Assembly: GCA_002733915.1 (NCBI GenBank)
Contig: NVXN01000010.1
Span: 76,449-82,658, forward strand
From: Aequorivita sp.
GTDB lineage: Bacteria > Bacteroidota > Bacteroidia > Flavobacteriales > Flavobacteriaceae
Length of the DNA: 6,210 nt
Reading direction: 5' to 3'
Shown: piece by piece, positions 1 through 6,210 of the stretch
Layout of the letters: each line of letters opens with the position of its first letter
How positions within the stretch are numbered: the first letter of the stretch is position 1
The notes under the pieces: generated by a model
What the model was told of the DNA's origin: nothing
What the model saw: only the letters and a program-made list of their open reading frames with translations
The model's database searches: none
Program-made: the position numbers and the translations under genes

Positions 1-1603
1 TAAAGCAATCTTTGATACCGATGAAAATCAATACTGGTCGCTCAAGAAATTCACTTTTCCCAATGTACAGGACGGTAGTATTCTGGAATATACCTATCGC
101 ATAGAAACTCCATATATGCAACATATGGGTGTATGGGCATTTATGAATGGTTTACCAACCGTTTATTCAGAGCTGCACACAGAAATACCAGGAAATTACA
201 CCTATAACAGAACGCTTTATGGAGACAGAAAACTGGACGTGAACCATGCCGAAATAAAACGGGATTGTTTTCACTTGCCGGGCTTCAAGGTACCCGGAGA
301 TTGCGAATCGGCTACCTATATTATGAAAGCCATTCCCGCCTTTAAGGAAGAGAAGCACATGCTTTCTGAAAGCAATTATATTCCCGCAATGAAATTTGAG
401 CTTCGGGACATAGTTCGTTTGGATAAAAGTAAAACCGCATTCTCAAAAAGCTGGGATGATGTGGACCGCCAATTTAGATACGATAAGGATTTGGGGCGCC
501 AATTAAAATACACCAGTTTTTTTTCGGAACAACTTACCGTCTCAATAAGCTCGATTTCAGATGAATTGGAACGCGCAAAAGCGGTCTATTATTTTATCCA
601 GCAAAAAATGTCTTGGAACAAACAATACAGAATACTCAGCGACATTCGTGTAAAAGAAGCTTTTGAAAAAGGAGTTGGCAACAGTTCCGAAATTAATTTA
701 ACTCTTATAAACGCCCTGCAAGCAGTAGGTCTAGACGCAAAAATAATGCTGTTGGCAACACGCGACGAAGCTAAACCAACCAAACAGTACCCAGTTCTTA
801 CAGATTTTAACTATGCCGTGGCATTTCTTAATATCAACAATACTAAATACATATTGGATGCTACAGATAAATATACTTCGTTTGGGGTACTTCCCTTTCG
901 CGATTTAAATGGAGAAGGTCGTGTACTTGATTTTAAAAAAGGTAGTTATTGGGAACCTATAGCTCCTATCGCCAAAAATATGCACTATATAAATATGCAA
1001 CTTACTGCCGATAACAGTGGGATGTTTTCCGGCAAGGTAAGTGAAATTTCCACGGGCTACATAGCAGTATCCAAAAGAAGGGACAACGCCGATTTTTCCA
1101 AAGAGGAAATAATAAAAAGAAAACAGAATAGCAATGAATTATTGGACATTTCAAATCTTCAAGTAGAAAACGAACAAGACTTGGAACAACCCTATAAGGA
1201 AACTTTTGACATCACCATACACCAGCAGCCGGTAGGCGATATATTGTTTGTGTATCCATTCTTGACAAAACCCTATTTTTCCGAAAACCCTTTTTCAAAA
1301 GAAACCCGCATCTATCCTATTGATTTTGGTTTCCCTGTAATAAATAATTATTTGGTCTCTATAGATGTCCGGGACGCCTACGAAATTGTTAAGGCCCCAG
1401 AGAACAAAATCCTGAAACTTCCCAATAATGATGGAGAGCTTTCAGTAGTTTATGACGTTGCGGGGAGTAAAGTTAACATACGACTGAGCGCCAAATTGAA
1501 TAATACTAGTTTTTCAAAAGAAGCATATCCCGCTTTGCGCCAATTTTTTGAAACCCTTATAAAAGTTCAAGCAGAGGAACCAATCCAATTAAAACGAACT
1601 TAA
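1..1603 (+). CDS. DUF3857 / transglutaminase-like envelope protein, 5' end cut off by the window
   Basis: The reading frame is open from base 2, so the ATG at 116 is internal and not the start. Bases 2-115 encode 38 more residues, including FPNVQDGSILEYTYRIE, which is typical of the DUF3857 beta-domain. In all 533 residues are visible; family members are usually somewhat over 600, so about 100 N-terminal residues, including any signal peptide, are probably missing. Numbering from the ATG at 116, a transglutaminase-like core spans about 145-260 (ERAKAVYYFIQQKMSWN, GNSSEINLTLINALQAVGLDAK, LDATDKY). The usual catalytic Cys is Ser190, the usual His is Asn232, and only Asp248 remains, so peptide crosslinking or protease activity is unlikely. 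The rest is a beta-rich C-terminal region ending in FFETLIKVQAEEPIQLKRT. Proteins of this family are probably periplasmic or surface exposed; the cellular role is unknown. It may be co-transcribed with the two secreted-protein genes that follow. Confidence 0.85.
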   Translation, partial: KAIFDTDENQYWSLKKFTFPNVQDGSILEYTYRIETPYMQHMGVWAFMNGLPTVYSELHTEIPGNYTYNRTLYGDRKLDVNHAEIKRDCFHLPGFKVPGDCESATYIMKAIPAFKEEKHMLSESNYIPAMKFELRDIVRLDKSKTAFSKSWDDVDRQFRYDKDLGRQLKYTSFFSEQLTVSISSISDELERAKAVYYFIQQKMSWNKQYRILSDIRVKEAFEKGVGNSSEINLTLINALQAVGLDAKIMLLATRDEAKPTKQYPVLTDFNYAVAFLNINNTKYILDATDKYTSFGVLPFRDLNGEGRVLDFKKGSYWEPIAPIAKNMHYINMQLTADNSGMFSGKVSEISTGYIAVSKRRDNADFSKEEIIKRKQNSNELLDISNLQVENEQDLEQPYKETFDITIHQQPVGDILFVYPFLTKPYFSENPFSKETRIYPIDFGFPVINNYLVSIDVRDAYEIVKAPENKILKLPNNDGELSVVYDVAGSKVNIRLSAKLNNTSFSKEAYPALRQFFETLIKVQAEEPIQLKRT

Positions 1604-1624
1604 TATCAACTCTAAACATTCTAT

Positions 1625-2467
1625 ATGAAAAAAATTTACTTAATAGTGGTATTGATCACTCAAGTATCATTTAGCCAAGTGATTACGCTAAAACATAACA
1701 TTGGCAATAACATTGTAGATCAAATTCAAAATTTTAGCTGCGGAAATGGTGGAAATGATTGGGCGAGAGTATTCGAATTGGCTGATTTTGGTATCGCTGG
1801 TGATTTTGAAATTGATATCGCAAACGTTGGTATTCAAAGTACCATTGCAATCCCGGGTCCCTCAATTGTAGTTAATATCTATACAATTGATGAGGATTTT
1901 CCCGCTTCATTTTCAGAAAGCAATATACTGGGCTCTAGCGATCCCATTGTTGTAGGAACTCTGGCGAATGTTATATTGCCCTTAACGTTCAGCACTCCTG
2001 TTATCGTCCCTGCAGGGCAGGATAGAATTTTGGTAGAAGTTCATCAAGAATTTGACGGAAAGGTCCTTTTTTTGGGTGGCACCTCAGATACTTATGATTA
2101 TTCTTGGTACAAAATAGATACTCCCGCGTGTAGCAATACTCCCTATGTTTACAAAAGTAATTATGACCTAAACAGACCCGATCTTAATTACTATATAACT
2201 GTCTCGGGAACCCAAACCCTTTCAGTGGAAAATTTTAATGAAGACAGCATCACCCTTACGCCAAATCCGGTCATCAATACAATTTCTATTGAAAAATCAC
2301 CCAATCTTGATATTTCCCAAATAACCATATTCAATATAAATGGACAAGCTGTTATGAAAACCGATTTTAATGATTCAGTAGATATTTCGCACCTCCCAGC
2401 CGGTTTCTACATACTTATAATGGAAACCGAGCAAGGAAATCTGACAAAAAAAATAATAAAGACATAA
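1625..2467 (+). CDS. Secreted protein with T9SS type A C-terminal sorting domain, function unknown
   Basis: This 280-residue protein starts with a clear signal peptide (MKKIYLIVVLITQVSFSQ, likely cleavage near residue 17-18). Residues about 25-198 form a beta-rich domain with only two cysteines (C39, C169) and segments such as RVFELADFGIAGDFEID, VVNIYTIDEDFPASF and PVIVPAGQDRILVEVHQ. It resembles, from memory, a domain found in many flavobacterial secreted proteins, probably a beta-sandwich; no enzymatic motif is visible. Residues about 203-280 are a T9SS type A sorting domain: TPNPV, ITIFNINGQAV, the signature DISHLPAGFYILIMETEQGN and a basic tail KKIIKT. The protein is therefore expected to cross the inner membrane by Sec and the outer membrane by T9SS, losing the tail when released or anchored. 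The ATG at 1625 lies 21 bases after the previous stop and directly precedes the signal peptide, which fixes the start. No Shine-Dalgarno sequence is seen, as is usual in this phylum. Confidence 0.88.
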   Translation: MKKIYLIVVLITQVSFSQVITLKHNIGNNIVDQIQNFSCGNGGNDWARVFELADFGIAGDFEIDIANVGIQSTIAIPGPSIVVNIYTIDEDFPASFSESNILGSSDPIVVGTLANVILPLTFSTPVIVPAGQDRILVEVHQEFDGKVLFLGGTSDTYDYSWYKIDTPACSNTPYVYKSNYDLNRPDLNYYITVSGTQTLSVENFNEDSITLTPNPVINTISIEKSPNLDISQITIFNINGQAVMKTDFNDSVDISHLPAGFYILIMETEQGNLTKKIIKT

Positions 2468-2506
2468 CCATTCCCTATTTACTTAAAACCTACAAAAACA
2501 AAAAAC

Positions 2507-3877
2507 ATGAAGGGACTATTATTTTCACTGCTTATTCTAACTTTAGCAAATGCCGCTCAATCACAGATTTTGCAGGAGGGCTTTCATGTACCGGGCACAT
2601 TTCCTACCGCTGCCGCTTTTGGTGATGTGAACAGCGATGGACAAATAGATTTTTTGCAAACATATAACGCCTTTACGGGTCAAAGTCCCTTAAATGCAAC
2701 GAAGGTATGGATCAATAATGGAGACTCTACCTTTACATTATTCGGTGAATTCGGTACTGCCGTCAATGAAGACATCAAACTTGCCGATATGGATAATGAC
2801 GGAGATTTAGATGCAGTTACATCAAGCAGGATATTTCTTAATGACGGAACTGGGACTTTTACAATAGGGCAATATTTAGGCAATGACGTGTGGGCCGTAG
2901 AAGTTGCAGATTTTAATGAGGATGGGTTTATGGATGTGTTTTGTGCTGTTTACAACTTACAAGCTGAAGACAAATTATATTTAAGCCAGGGCAGCGCACA
3001 ATCGTTAATATTAACCCAAATGCCATGGACTACTGGCAGTTATTCCAGCGAAGCTACCGTCGTTGACATTAACCAAGACAACCATATGGACATTATAATC
3101 TTAAAGGGCAATTCACCGCTTCAGGCAAGACGTGAAAATGAAATATGGACGGGAAATGGCGATGGCACTTTTTTTAAAAGTCCCCAAATGCTACCGCAAG
3201 TAGCCACGTGGAAAGTAGATAGTGGAGATTACAATGGCGATGGCACTATAGATCTTGTAGTTGTGGAAGCCGATAACCTTGTTAGGGGCTATTTAAACAA
3301 TGGCACTTCCCTTTTCCAAAACTTTACCACCCTATACTCGGCAGAACCAGCCTCAGATGTTGATTTGGTTGATATAGATGTTGATGGCGACCTAGACCTA
3401 GTAATAGCCAAATTTGCCTTTGGCACAGAAACCTATAGCAGTGTTGTGCTATTTAATGATGGCAATGGAAATTTTACGGAAGGGTCTGAAGAATTTTCAA
3501 TTAGCGACACCTTTGATATTGAAGCTTTTGATATTGATAACGATAATGACAAAGATTTATTCACCATCAATGTAAATGATGCAGACAGCGTTTTTTGGAT
3601 CAATCAAACTGACCCTGTTCTAGCTATAAACGAAAATGAATTTTCCAATATCGCCTTATTTCCAAATCCTGCAAAAAACTTTATCAATTTAAAGTTCCAT
3701 AACACTACTGTTTCAAGCGTTACGCTTTTTAGCACTCTGGGCAACCTCCAGCAGCACTACAGTATAGATTCTGATAACTTTCATCTCAATATTGAAAACC
3801 TTACTCCTGGAGTGTATTATTTAAAAATAGCGCTGGAGGATGGAAAATTTCGAATGACCAGCTTTATCAAAAAATAA
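2507..3877 (+). CDS. Secreted FG-GAP/VCBS repeat protein with T9SS type A sorting domain
   Basis: This 456-residue protein has a signal peptide (MKGLLFSLLILTLANAAQSQ). Seven calcium-loop motifs of the form D-x-[D/N]-x-D-G-x-x-D follow, starting at D40, D94, D135, D187, D241, D289 and D342; the Gly is replaced by Asn in the fourth and seventh. Spacing of 41-54 residues and a count of seven fit an integrin-alpha-like seven-bladed beta-propeller with calcium bound in the loops. Such proteins usually act in adhesion or in binding proteins or sugars at the cell surface; no catalytic domain is visible. Residues about 373-456 form a T9SS type A sorting domain (LFPNPAKNFINLKF, VTLFSTLGNLQQHY, NLTPGVYYLKIALEDGKF, SFIKK), so export is by Sec then T9SS. 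The ATG follows an A-rich leader (CAAAAACAAAAAAC) 39 bases after the previous gene, and the signal peptide supports this start. The specific ligand cannot be told from sequence. Confidence 0.92.
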   Translation: MKGLLFSLLILTLANAAQSQILQEGFHVPGTFPTAAAFGDVNSDGQIDFLQTYNAFTGQSPLNATKVWINNGDSTFTLFGEFGTAVNEDIKLADMDNDGDLDAVTSSRIFLNDGTGTFTIGQYLGNDVWAVEVADFNEDGFMDVFCAVYNLQAEDKLYLSQGSAQSLILTQMPWTTGSYSSEATVVDINQDNHMDIIILKGNSPLQARRENEIWTGNGDGTFFKSPQMLPQVATWKVDSGDYNGDGTIDLVVVEADNLVRGYLNNGTSLFQNFTTLYSAEPASDVDLVDIDVDGDLDLVIAKFAFGTETYSSVVLFNDGNGNFTEGSEEFSISDTFDIEAFDIDNDNDKDLFTINVNDADSVFWINQTDPVLAINENEFSNIALFPNPAKNFINLKFHNTTVSSVTLFSTLGNLQQHYSIDSDNFHLNIENLTPGVYYLKIALEDGKFRMTSFIKK

Positions 3878-3900
3878 ATCTTGTATTTGAAAGAGGAAAG

Positions 3901-4731
3901 TTAATGGGCACGATTCTTTTCCTGAATGCGCCTTATAACTGCAGTAGCGGTGCGCCGCGAGACAAAACGCGGAAGTTTGGAAAGCAGTTTGTTAATATTG
4001 CCTGGAATGGCAACAATTTTACCTTTTTGCATGGCTTCATATCCGTATTTAGCAACGGCTTTAGGGCAAGCTATGTTAAAACTGATTTTATTTTCGGAAG
4101 AAGACTTGCCTATGCCATTTGAAACTACATCTTGAAAACAAGTTTTGGTCTGTCCCGGGCAAAGTACTGTTACAGTAACTCCAGAGCCTTTAAGCTCATT
4201 TGCTATCGCTTCGGAAAAAGAGAGTATATAAGCCTTGGAAGCATAATATAAAGACATTAACGGCCCAGGCTGAAAAGCCGCAAGTGATGACAAATTAAGA
4301 ATTTTCCCTTTGCCTCGAGCTACCATTCCCTTTAAGACAAGCTTGGTCAAATGCGTTGTTGTAACCACGTGCAGATTGAGCATTTCGGCCTCTCGCTTCC
4401 AATCTGTATCTTGAAAGCTACCGAAAATTCCAAAACCTGCATTGTTGATGAGAACGTCAATAGGAACATCTTCAATCGCTTCAAAAATTTCAGGTGCCAC
4501 ATTACACGTGCTCAAATCTTTAGCAATTAATTTTACTTCAGAAGAAAATTGTGTTTCTATTTCTTTTTTTGCCTTTTCTAACCCTTGGATATCAACATCC
4601 ACTAAAAAAAGATCATAACCATCTTGAGCTAGTAGCATGGCAAGTTCAAAACCGAGTCCTGAAGCGGCCCCAGTTACAAGGGCTGTTTGTTTTATTTTTT
4701 CAGTAAGTTTCAATTGCAAGGTTGTTAACAA
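3901..4731 (-). CDS. Short-chain dehydrogenase/reductase (SDR), classical type, TTG start
   Basis: This 276-residue protein carries the full set of classical SDR motifs: the nucleotide-binding TGAASGLG at 20-27, NNAG at 96-99, the structural Asn N119, catalytic Ser S149 and the YxxxK pair Y162/K166, followed by CPGQTKT at 191-197. Asp45 at the end of the second beta strand suggests NAD(H) rather than NADP(H). It best resembles the YqjQ/DltE-like group of cytosolic reductases; the substrate is unknown. No ATG lies upstream of the Rossmann motif. The earliest start is TTG at 4731, with other TTG codons at 4719 and 4713, so the exact N-terminus is uncertain by a few residues. The gene sits 12 bases after the stop of the upstream dehydrogenase gene and in the same frame, suggesting translational coupling in a two-gene operon. 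Its stop is 23 bases from the end of the convergent propeller gene. Confidence 0.93.
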   Translation of the reverse strand: MLTTLQLKLTEKIKQTALVTGAASGLGFELAMLLAQDGYDLFLVDVDIQGLEKAKKEIETQFSSEVKLIAKDLSTCNVAPEIFEAIEDVPIDVLINNAGFGIFGSFQDTDWKREAEMLNLHVVTTTHLTKLVLKGMVARGKGKILNLSSLAAFQPGPLMSLYYASKAYILSFSEAIANELKGSGVTVTVLCPGQTKTCFQDVVSNGIGKSSSENKISFNIACPKAVAKYGYEAMQKGKIVAIPGNINKLLSKLPRFVSRRTATAVIRRIQEKNRAH

Positions 4732-4743
4732 AAAGTTAATTTG

Positions 4744-5958
4744 TTAATCGGCAATTTCCACATAATCCTTTAAATATGCAAATCTAGAAGTGAGTTTTCC
4801 GTCTGCAGTAGTTATTTTTGCACGTTCCAAGATGCCATCTCTATCGCCATTAAAAAAGGCTGGGATAACATGCTCTAAAAACATATCGCCAAAACCTTCG
4901 CTGGCATCCTTGGGCAGTTCACAAGGCAAATTATCTACTGCCATTACGGTTATTGCGCCGGGAGCATCAAAAGCCGTTTCCGTTTCGGTTTGGGGGTTGT
5001 ATCCGTAAAATGGATCGGCAATGGTAGATGCGCGCAAGGTGCTAGCTATGGGTCCATCCACATCACAAGAAATATCCGCTACGACGTTTATTTTAAAATC
5101 AGGATGTTTGGCATCTTCGCGAGTGAACAGATACGGGGCACCATTGCCATAAAAATGTCCTGAGATAAACATATCGCTCACTTTGGCATACTTCATAAAA
5201 TCACTTTCATAATCAGAAGGGTCGTTATAAAACTCTTCCTTATCAAATGCTCCGCCGTCTTTGCGCTTGTTGTATTCAGTAACGTCAATTAAACAATAAA
5301 CCGGTTCTTCAAAATCTTTGGAAAGGTAATCGGTATCAGTAACCTCGCGAATTTTCAGGTGATCGAGAATCTCTTTTGCACCTCTTGTAACTTTTCCTGT
5401 TCCAGAGAGAATAATTTTTATATTTGGAAGTGTAATTTTATCCAGTTCCGTTTTTACGGCTTCAAGGTCTGGAAGGGTTTCAACTTTTGGGAGCGCAAAC
5501 AGCCTATCACGCAAACCTAAACCTCTAAACCCATTATAGGCGCCCACCAATCCAGCATAATACCCAAACCCGATCAATCTATGTTTGTCTGCATTTACGA
5601 TGGTTTCGTGATCAAACATTTCAATATTTTTAGCGAGCATCGCCTTTAGCAATTTGCGATTGTAAGGTTGTTTTTTGATGGTGTGGCTGAAGTAGAAATA
5701 CTTTTTATTCGGAATCAAAGCATCTACGGGCACTTCCTTTACGCCCAGCATCACATCTGCTGCTGACACATCTTCCAACACTTTAAAACCTGCATCGCGG
5801 TACGCATCATCTGGAAAGATACGAACATCTGAGGCTTCCACGATGATCTGTGCATCGGGAAACTTCTGTATGACTTCTTGGCACTTTTCCGGCGAAAAAA
5901 CCACCCGACGATCTGGCGGAGTTTTGCGTTCTTTGATGATGGCAAAGGTTATGGGCAT
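4744..5958 (-). CDS. Saccharopine dehydrogenase-like / AlaDH-PNT family NAD(P)-dependent oxidoreductase
   Basis: With the ATG at 5958 the protein is 404 residues. The N-terminal half matches the alanine dehydrogenase/PNT-like domain of lysine-forming saccharopine dehydrogenases: IIKERKTPPDRRVVFSP near the start, GVKEVP, YFSHTIKKQ, then GFGYYAGLVGAYNGFRGLG. K74 and H92 line up, by motif, with the catalytic Lys and His of yeast Lys1 (GLKEMPE and FAHCYK). A Rossmann segment ILSGTGKVTRGA follows at 183-194 and a conserved ISCDVDGPIAST at 296-307. The fold and redox chemistry on an amino acid or imine are therefore well supported; use of saccharopine itself is not proven. An upstream ATG at 6009 would add 17 residues, but a perfect -7 promoter box (5992-5999) lies inside that extension and the family homology begins at MPITFAIIKERK, so 5958 is preferred. 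It is the first gene of the operon with the SDR gene. Confidence 0.88.
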   Translation of the reverse strand: MPITFAIIKERKTPPDRRVVFSPEKCQEVIQKFPDAQIIVEASDVRIFPDDAYRDAGFKVLEDVSAADVMLGVKEVPVDALIPNKKYFYFSHTIKKQPYNRKLLKAMLAKNIEMFDHETIVNADKHRLIGFGYYAGLVGAYNGFRGLGLRDRLFALPKVETLPDLEAVKTELDKITLPNIKIILSGTGKVTRGAKEILDHLKIREVTDTDYLSKDFEEPVYCLIDVTEYNKRKDGGAFDKEEFYNDPSDYESDFMKYAKVSDMFISGHFYGNGAPYLFTREDAKHPDFKINVVADISCDVDGPIASTLRASTIADPFYGYNPQTETETAFDAPGAITVMAVDNLPCELPKDASEGFGDMFLEHVIPAFFNGDRDGILERAKITTADGKLTSRFAYLKDYVEIAD

Positions 5959-5991
5959 TTGGTATGTTTTTTGAATGAATAATTGCGGTGG

Positions 5992-5999
5992 CAAAGATA
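5992..5999 (-). promoter_or_regulatory. Bacteroidota -7 promoter box for the dehydrogenase operon
   Basis: Read on the minus strand this is TATCTTTG, a perfect match to the TAnnTTTG box of the Bacteroidota housekeeping sigma factor. It would give a transcript starting a few bases downstream with a leader of roughly 25-30 bases before the ATG at 5958. No good TTG -33 element is visible at the usual distance, which is common in this phylum. Its position excludes the alternative ATG at 6009. Confidence 0.65.
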
Positions 6000-6010
6000 G
6001 GTTTTTCATG

Positions 6011-6018
6011 TATCTTTG
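6011..6018 (+). promoter_or_regulatory. Bacteroidota -7 promoter box, candidate ssrA promoter
   Basis: TATCTTTG on the plus strand, again a perfect TAnnTTTG match, pointing towards ssrA. Transcription would start near 6023-6026, about 70-75 bases before the apparent mature 5' end of the tmRNA. That 5' end is normally made by RNase P, so a leader is expected. A TTG at 5983-5985 could be a -33 element but the gap of 25 bases is longer than ideal. No other TAnnTTTG box is found between here and the tmRNA. Confidence 0.5.
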
Positions 6019-6020
6019 GC

Positions 6021-6051
6021 AGCTGTATGCTGTAAGCTATATGCTATAAGC
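6021..6051. repeat. Heptanucleotide tandem array, unit WGCTRTA, 4 copies plus a partial
   Basis: Four successive 7-base units are visible: AGCTGTA (6021), TGCTGTA (6028), AGCTATA (6035) and TGCTATA (6042), followed by AGC. They differ only at the first and fifth positions, so the array also reads as two 14-base copies with 12 of 14 matches. It lies just downstream of the rightward -7 box, in the expected ssrA leader. Confidence 0.85.
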
Positions 6052-6060
6052 ATTCAAAAA

Positions 6061-6095
6061 TTGGTAATTGTTTATTGACAATTGTTCATTGAAAA
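6061..6095. repeat. Second heptanucleotide array, unit TTGnnnA, 5 copies
   Basis: Five 7-base units follow without gaps: TTGGTAA, TTGTTTA, TTGACAA, TTGTTCA, TTGAAAA, starting at 6061, 6068, 6075, 6082 and 6089. Each begins with TTG and ends with A; units 2-3 and 4-5 together also give a near-perfect 14-base repeat. The array ends two bases before the tmRNA. It has the same period as the neighbouring array but a different unit. Confidence 0.75.
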
Positions 6096-6097
6096 AA

Positions 6098-6210
6098 GGG
6101 GCCGACTGGTTTTGACAGCGGGTCTAATTGTATTGTAAGCATGTCGAGCGCTGGGACACAGCTCGTAAATCTCAGGTTTCACACTTTTTAAACGGCGAGA
6201 ATAACTACGC
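6098..6210 (+). ncRNA. ssrA: tmRNA (ssrA), 5' part, cut off by the window end
   Basis: Transfer-messenger RNA frees ribosomes stalled on broken mRNAs and adds a degradation tag. The 5' end GGGGCCGACTGGTTTTGACA is the tRNA-like 5' acceptor strand and D-loop region. The conserved GCATGTCGAG...GCTCGTAAA forms pseudoknot PK1: CGAGC 6145-6149 pairs with GCTCG 6161-6165, and CTGGGA 6151-6156 pairs with TCTCAG 6170-6175 (one G-U). The tag reading frame starts at the resume codon GGC 6194 and reads G-E-N-N-Y-A to the window edge, matching known Bacteroidota tags such as GENNYALAA. The remaining pseudoknots, tag stop and 3' tRNA-like half lie outside. The exact 5' end (6098) is inferred from the acceptor-stem pattern. 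Confidence 0.95.

Larger units (their letters stand above)
5992..6018. repeat. Inverted repeat formed by two back-to-back -7 boxes
   Basis: CAAAGATA (5992-5999) and TATCTTTG (6011-6018) are exact 8-base complements separated by 11 bases. The arms coincide with the two divergent -7 boxes, so the symmetry is most simply explained by the promoters. It could also act as a site for a dimeric regulator. There is no T-run after it, so it is not a terminator. Confidence 0.7.

Noticed and set aside
116..118. ATG at 116 as the start of the DUF3857 gene
   Set aside because: The frame is open back to base 2 and the upstream codons encode conserved DUF3857 sequence, so the gene enters from outside the window.
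3890..3925. Possible terminator hairpin (GGAAAG with CTTTTCC)
   Set aside because: The pairing is short, needs a bulge, has a long loop lying inside the SDR coding region and is not followed by a T-run.
3904..4135. Plus-strand open frames of about 70 codons
   Set aside because: They lie wholly inside the SDR gene on the opposite strand and encode no recognisable protein; the same holds for other short frames opposite the main genes at 167-358, 589-783, 2680-2883 and 4790-5008, and for 5751-5945, which is on the same strand as the dehydrogenase gene but in another frame.
5959..6009. Start of the saccharopine-dehydrogenase-like gene at the ATG at 6009
   Set aside because: The 17 extra residues show no family similarity and the segment holds a perfect -7 promoter box; the ATG at 5958 starts exactly where homology begins.
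5992..6018. Inverted repeat as the end of an insertion sequence or a terminator
   Set aside because: No transposase gene or target duplication is seen, and no T-run follows; the arms match promoter boxes exactly.
6021..6095. CRISPR-like array
   Set aside because: The units are 7 bases with no spacers, far too short for CRISPR repeats, and no cas gene is nearby.

Overview
The window looks like chromosomal DNA from a member of the Bacteroidota, most likely a marine-type flavobacterium. Three things point there: two secreted proteins ending in type IX secretion (T9SS) sorting domains, perfect copies of the Bacteroidota -7 promoter box (TAnnTTTG), and a tmRNA whose tag starts G-E-N-N-Y-A. The DNA is AT-rich, and the gene leaders are A-rich with no obvious Shine-Dalgarno sequence. 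The genus cannot be fixed from this sequence.

Left half (1-3877, plus strand): three genes run in the same direction with gaps of 21 and 39 bases. The first is the 3' part of a DUF3857/transglutaminase-like envelope protein whose transglutaminase core has lost two of its three catalytic residues. The second is a small secreted protein with an N-terminal beta-rich domain of unknown function and a T9SS tail. The third is a secreted protein with seven FG-GAP/VCBS calcium-loop repeats, probably a seven-bladed beta-propeller, also with a T9SS tail. Together they look like a cell-envelope/surface-protein cluster, possibly co-transcribed.

Right half (3901-5958, minus strand): a two-gene operon converges on the first cluster with only 23 bases between the stop codons. 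The promoter-proximal gene encodes a saccharopine-dehydrogenase-like (AlaDH/PNT-type) NAD(P)-dependent oxidoreductase. The second encodes a classical short-chain dehydrogenase. It follows after 12 bases, lies in the same reading frame as the first, and has no ATG start, so its translation is probably coupled to the first gene.

Right edge (5959-6210): a compact divergent control region. Two identical -7 boxes (TATCTTTG) sit back to back as an 11-base-spaced inverted repeat. One faces the dehydrogenase operon and the other faces ssrA. Between the rightward box and ssrA lie two different heptanucleotide tandem arrays. The 5' part of ssrA (tmRNA) then runs off the window, with the PK1 pseudoknot and the first six tag codons visible.

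Most of this is ordinary flavobacterial sequence. The parts most worth a second look are the divergent promoter with its heptamer arrays, the single-stop, non-ATG junction between the two dehydrogenase genes, and the pseudo-transglutaminase. I see no convincing new defence system, mobile element or CRISPR array.
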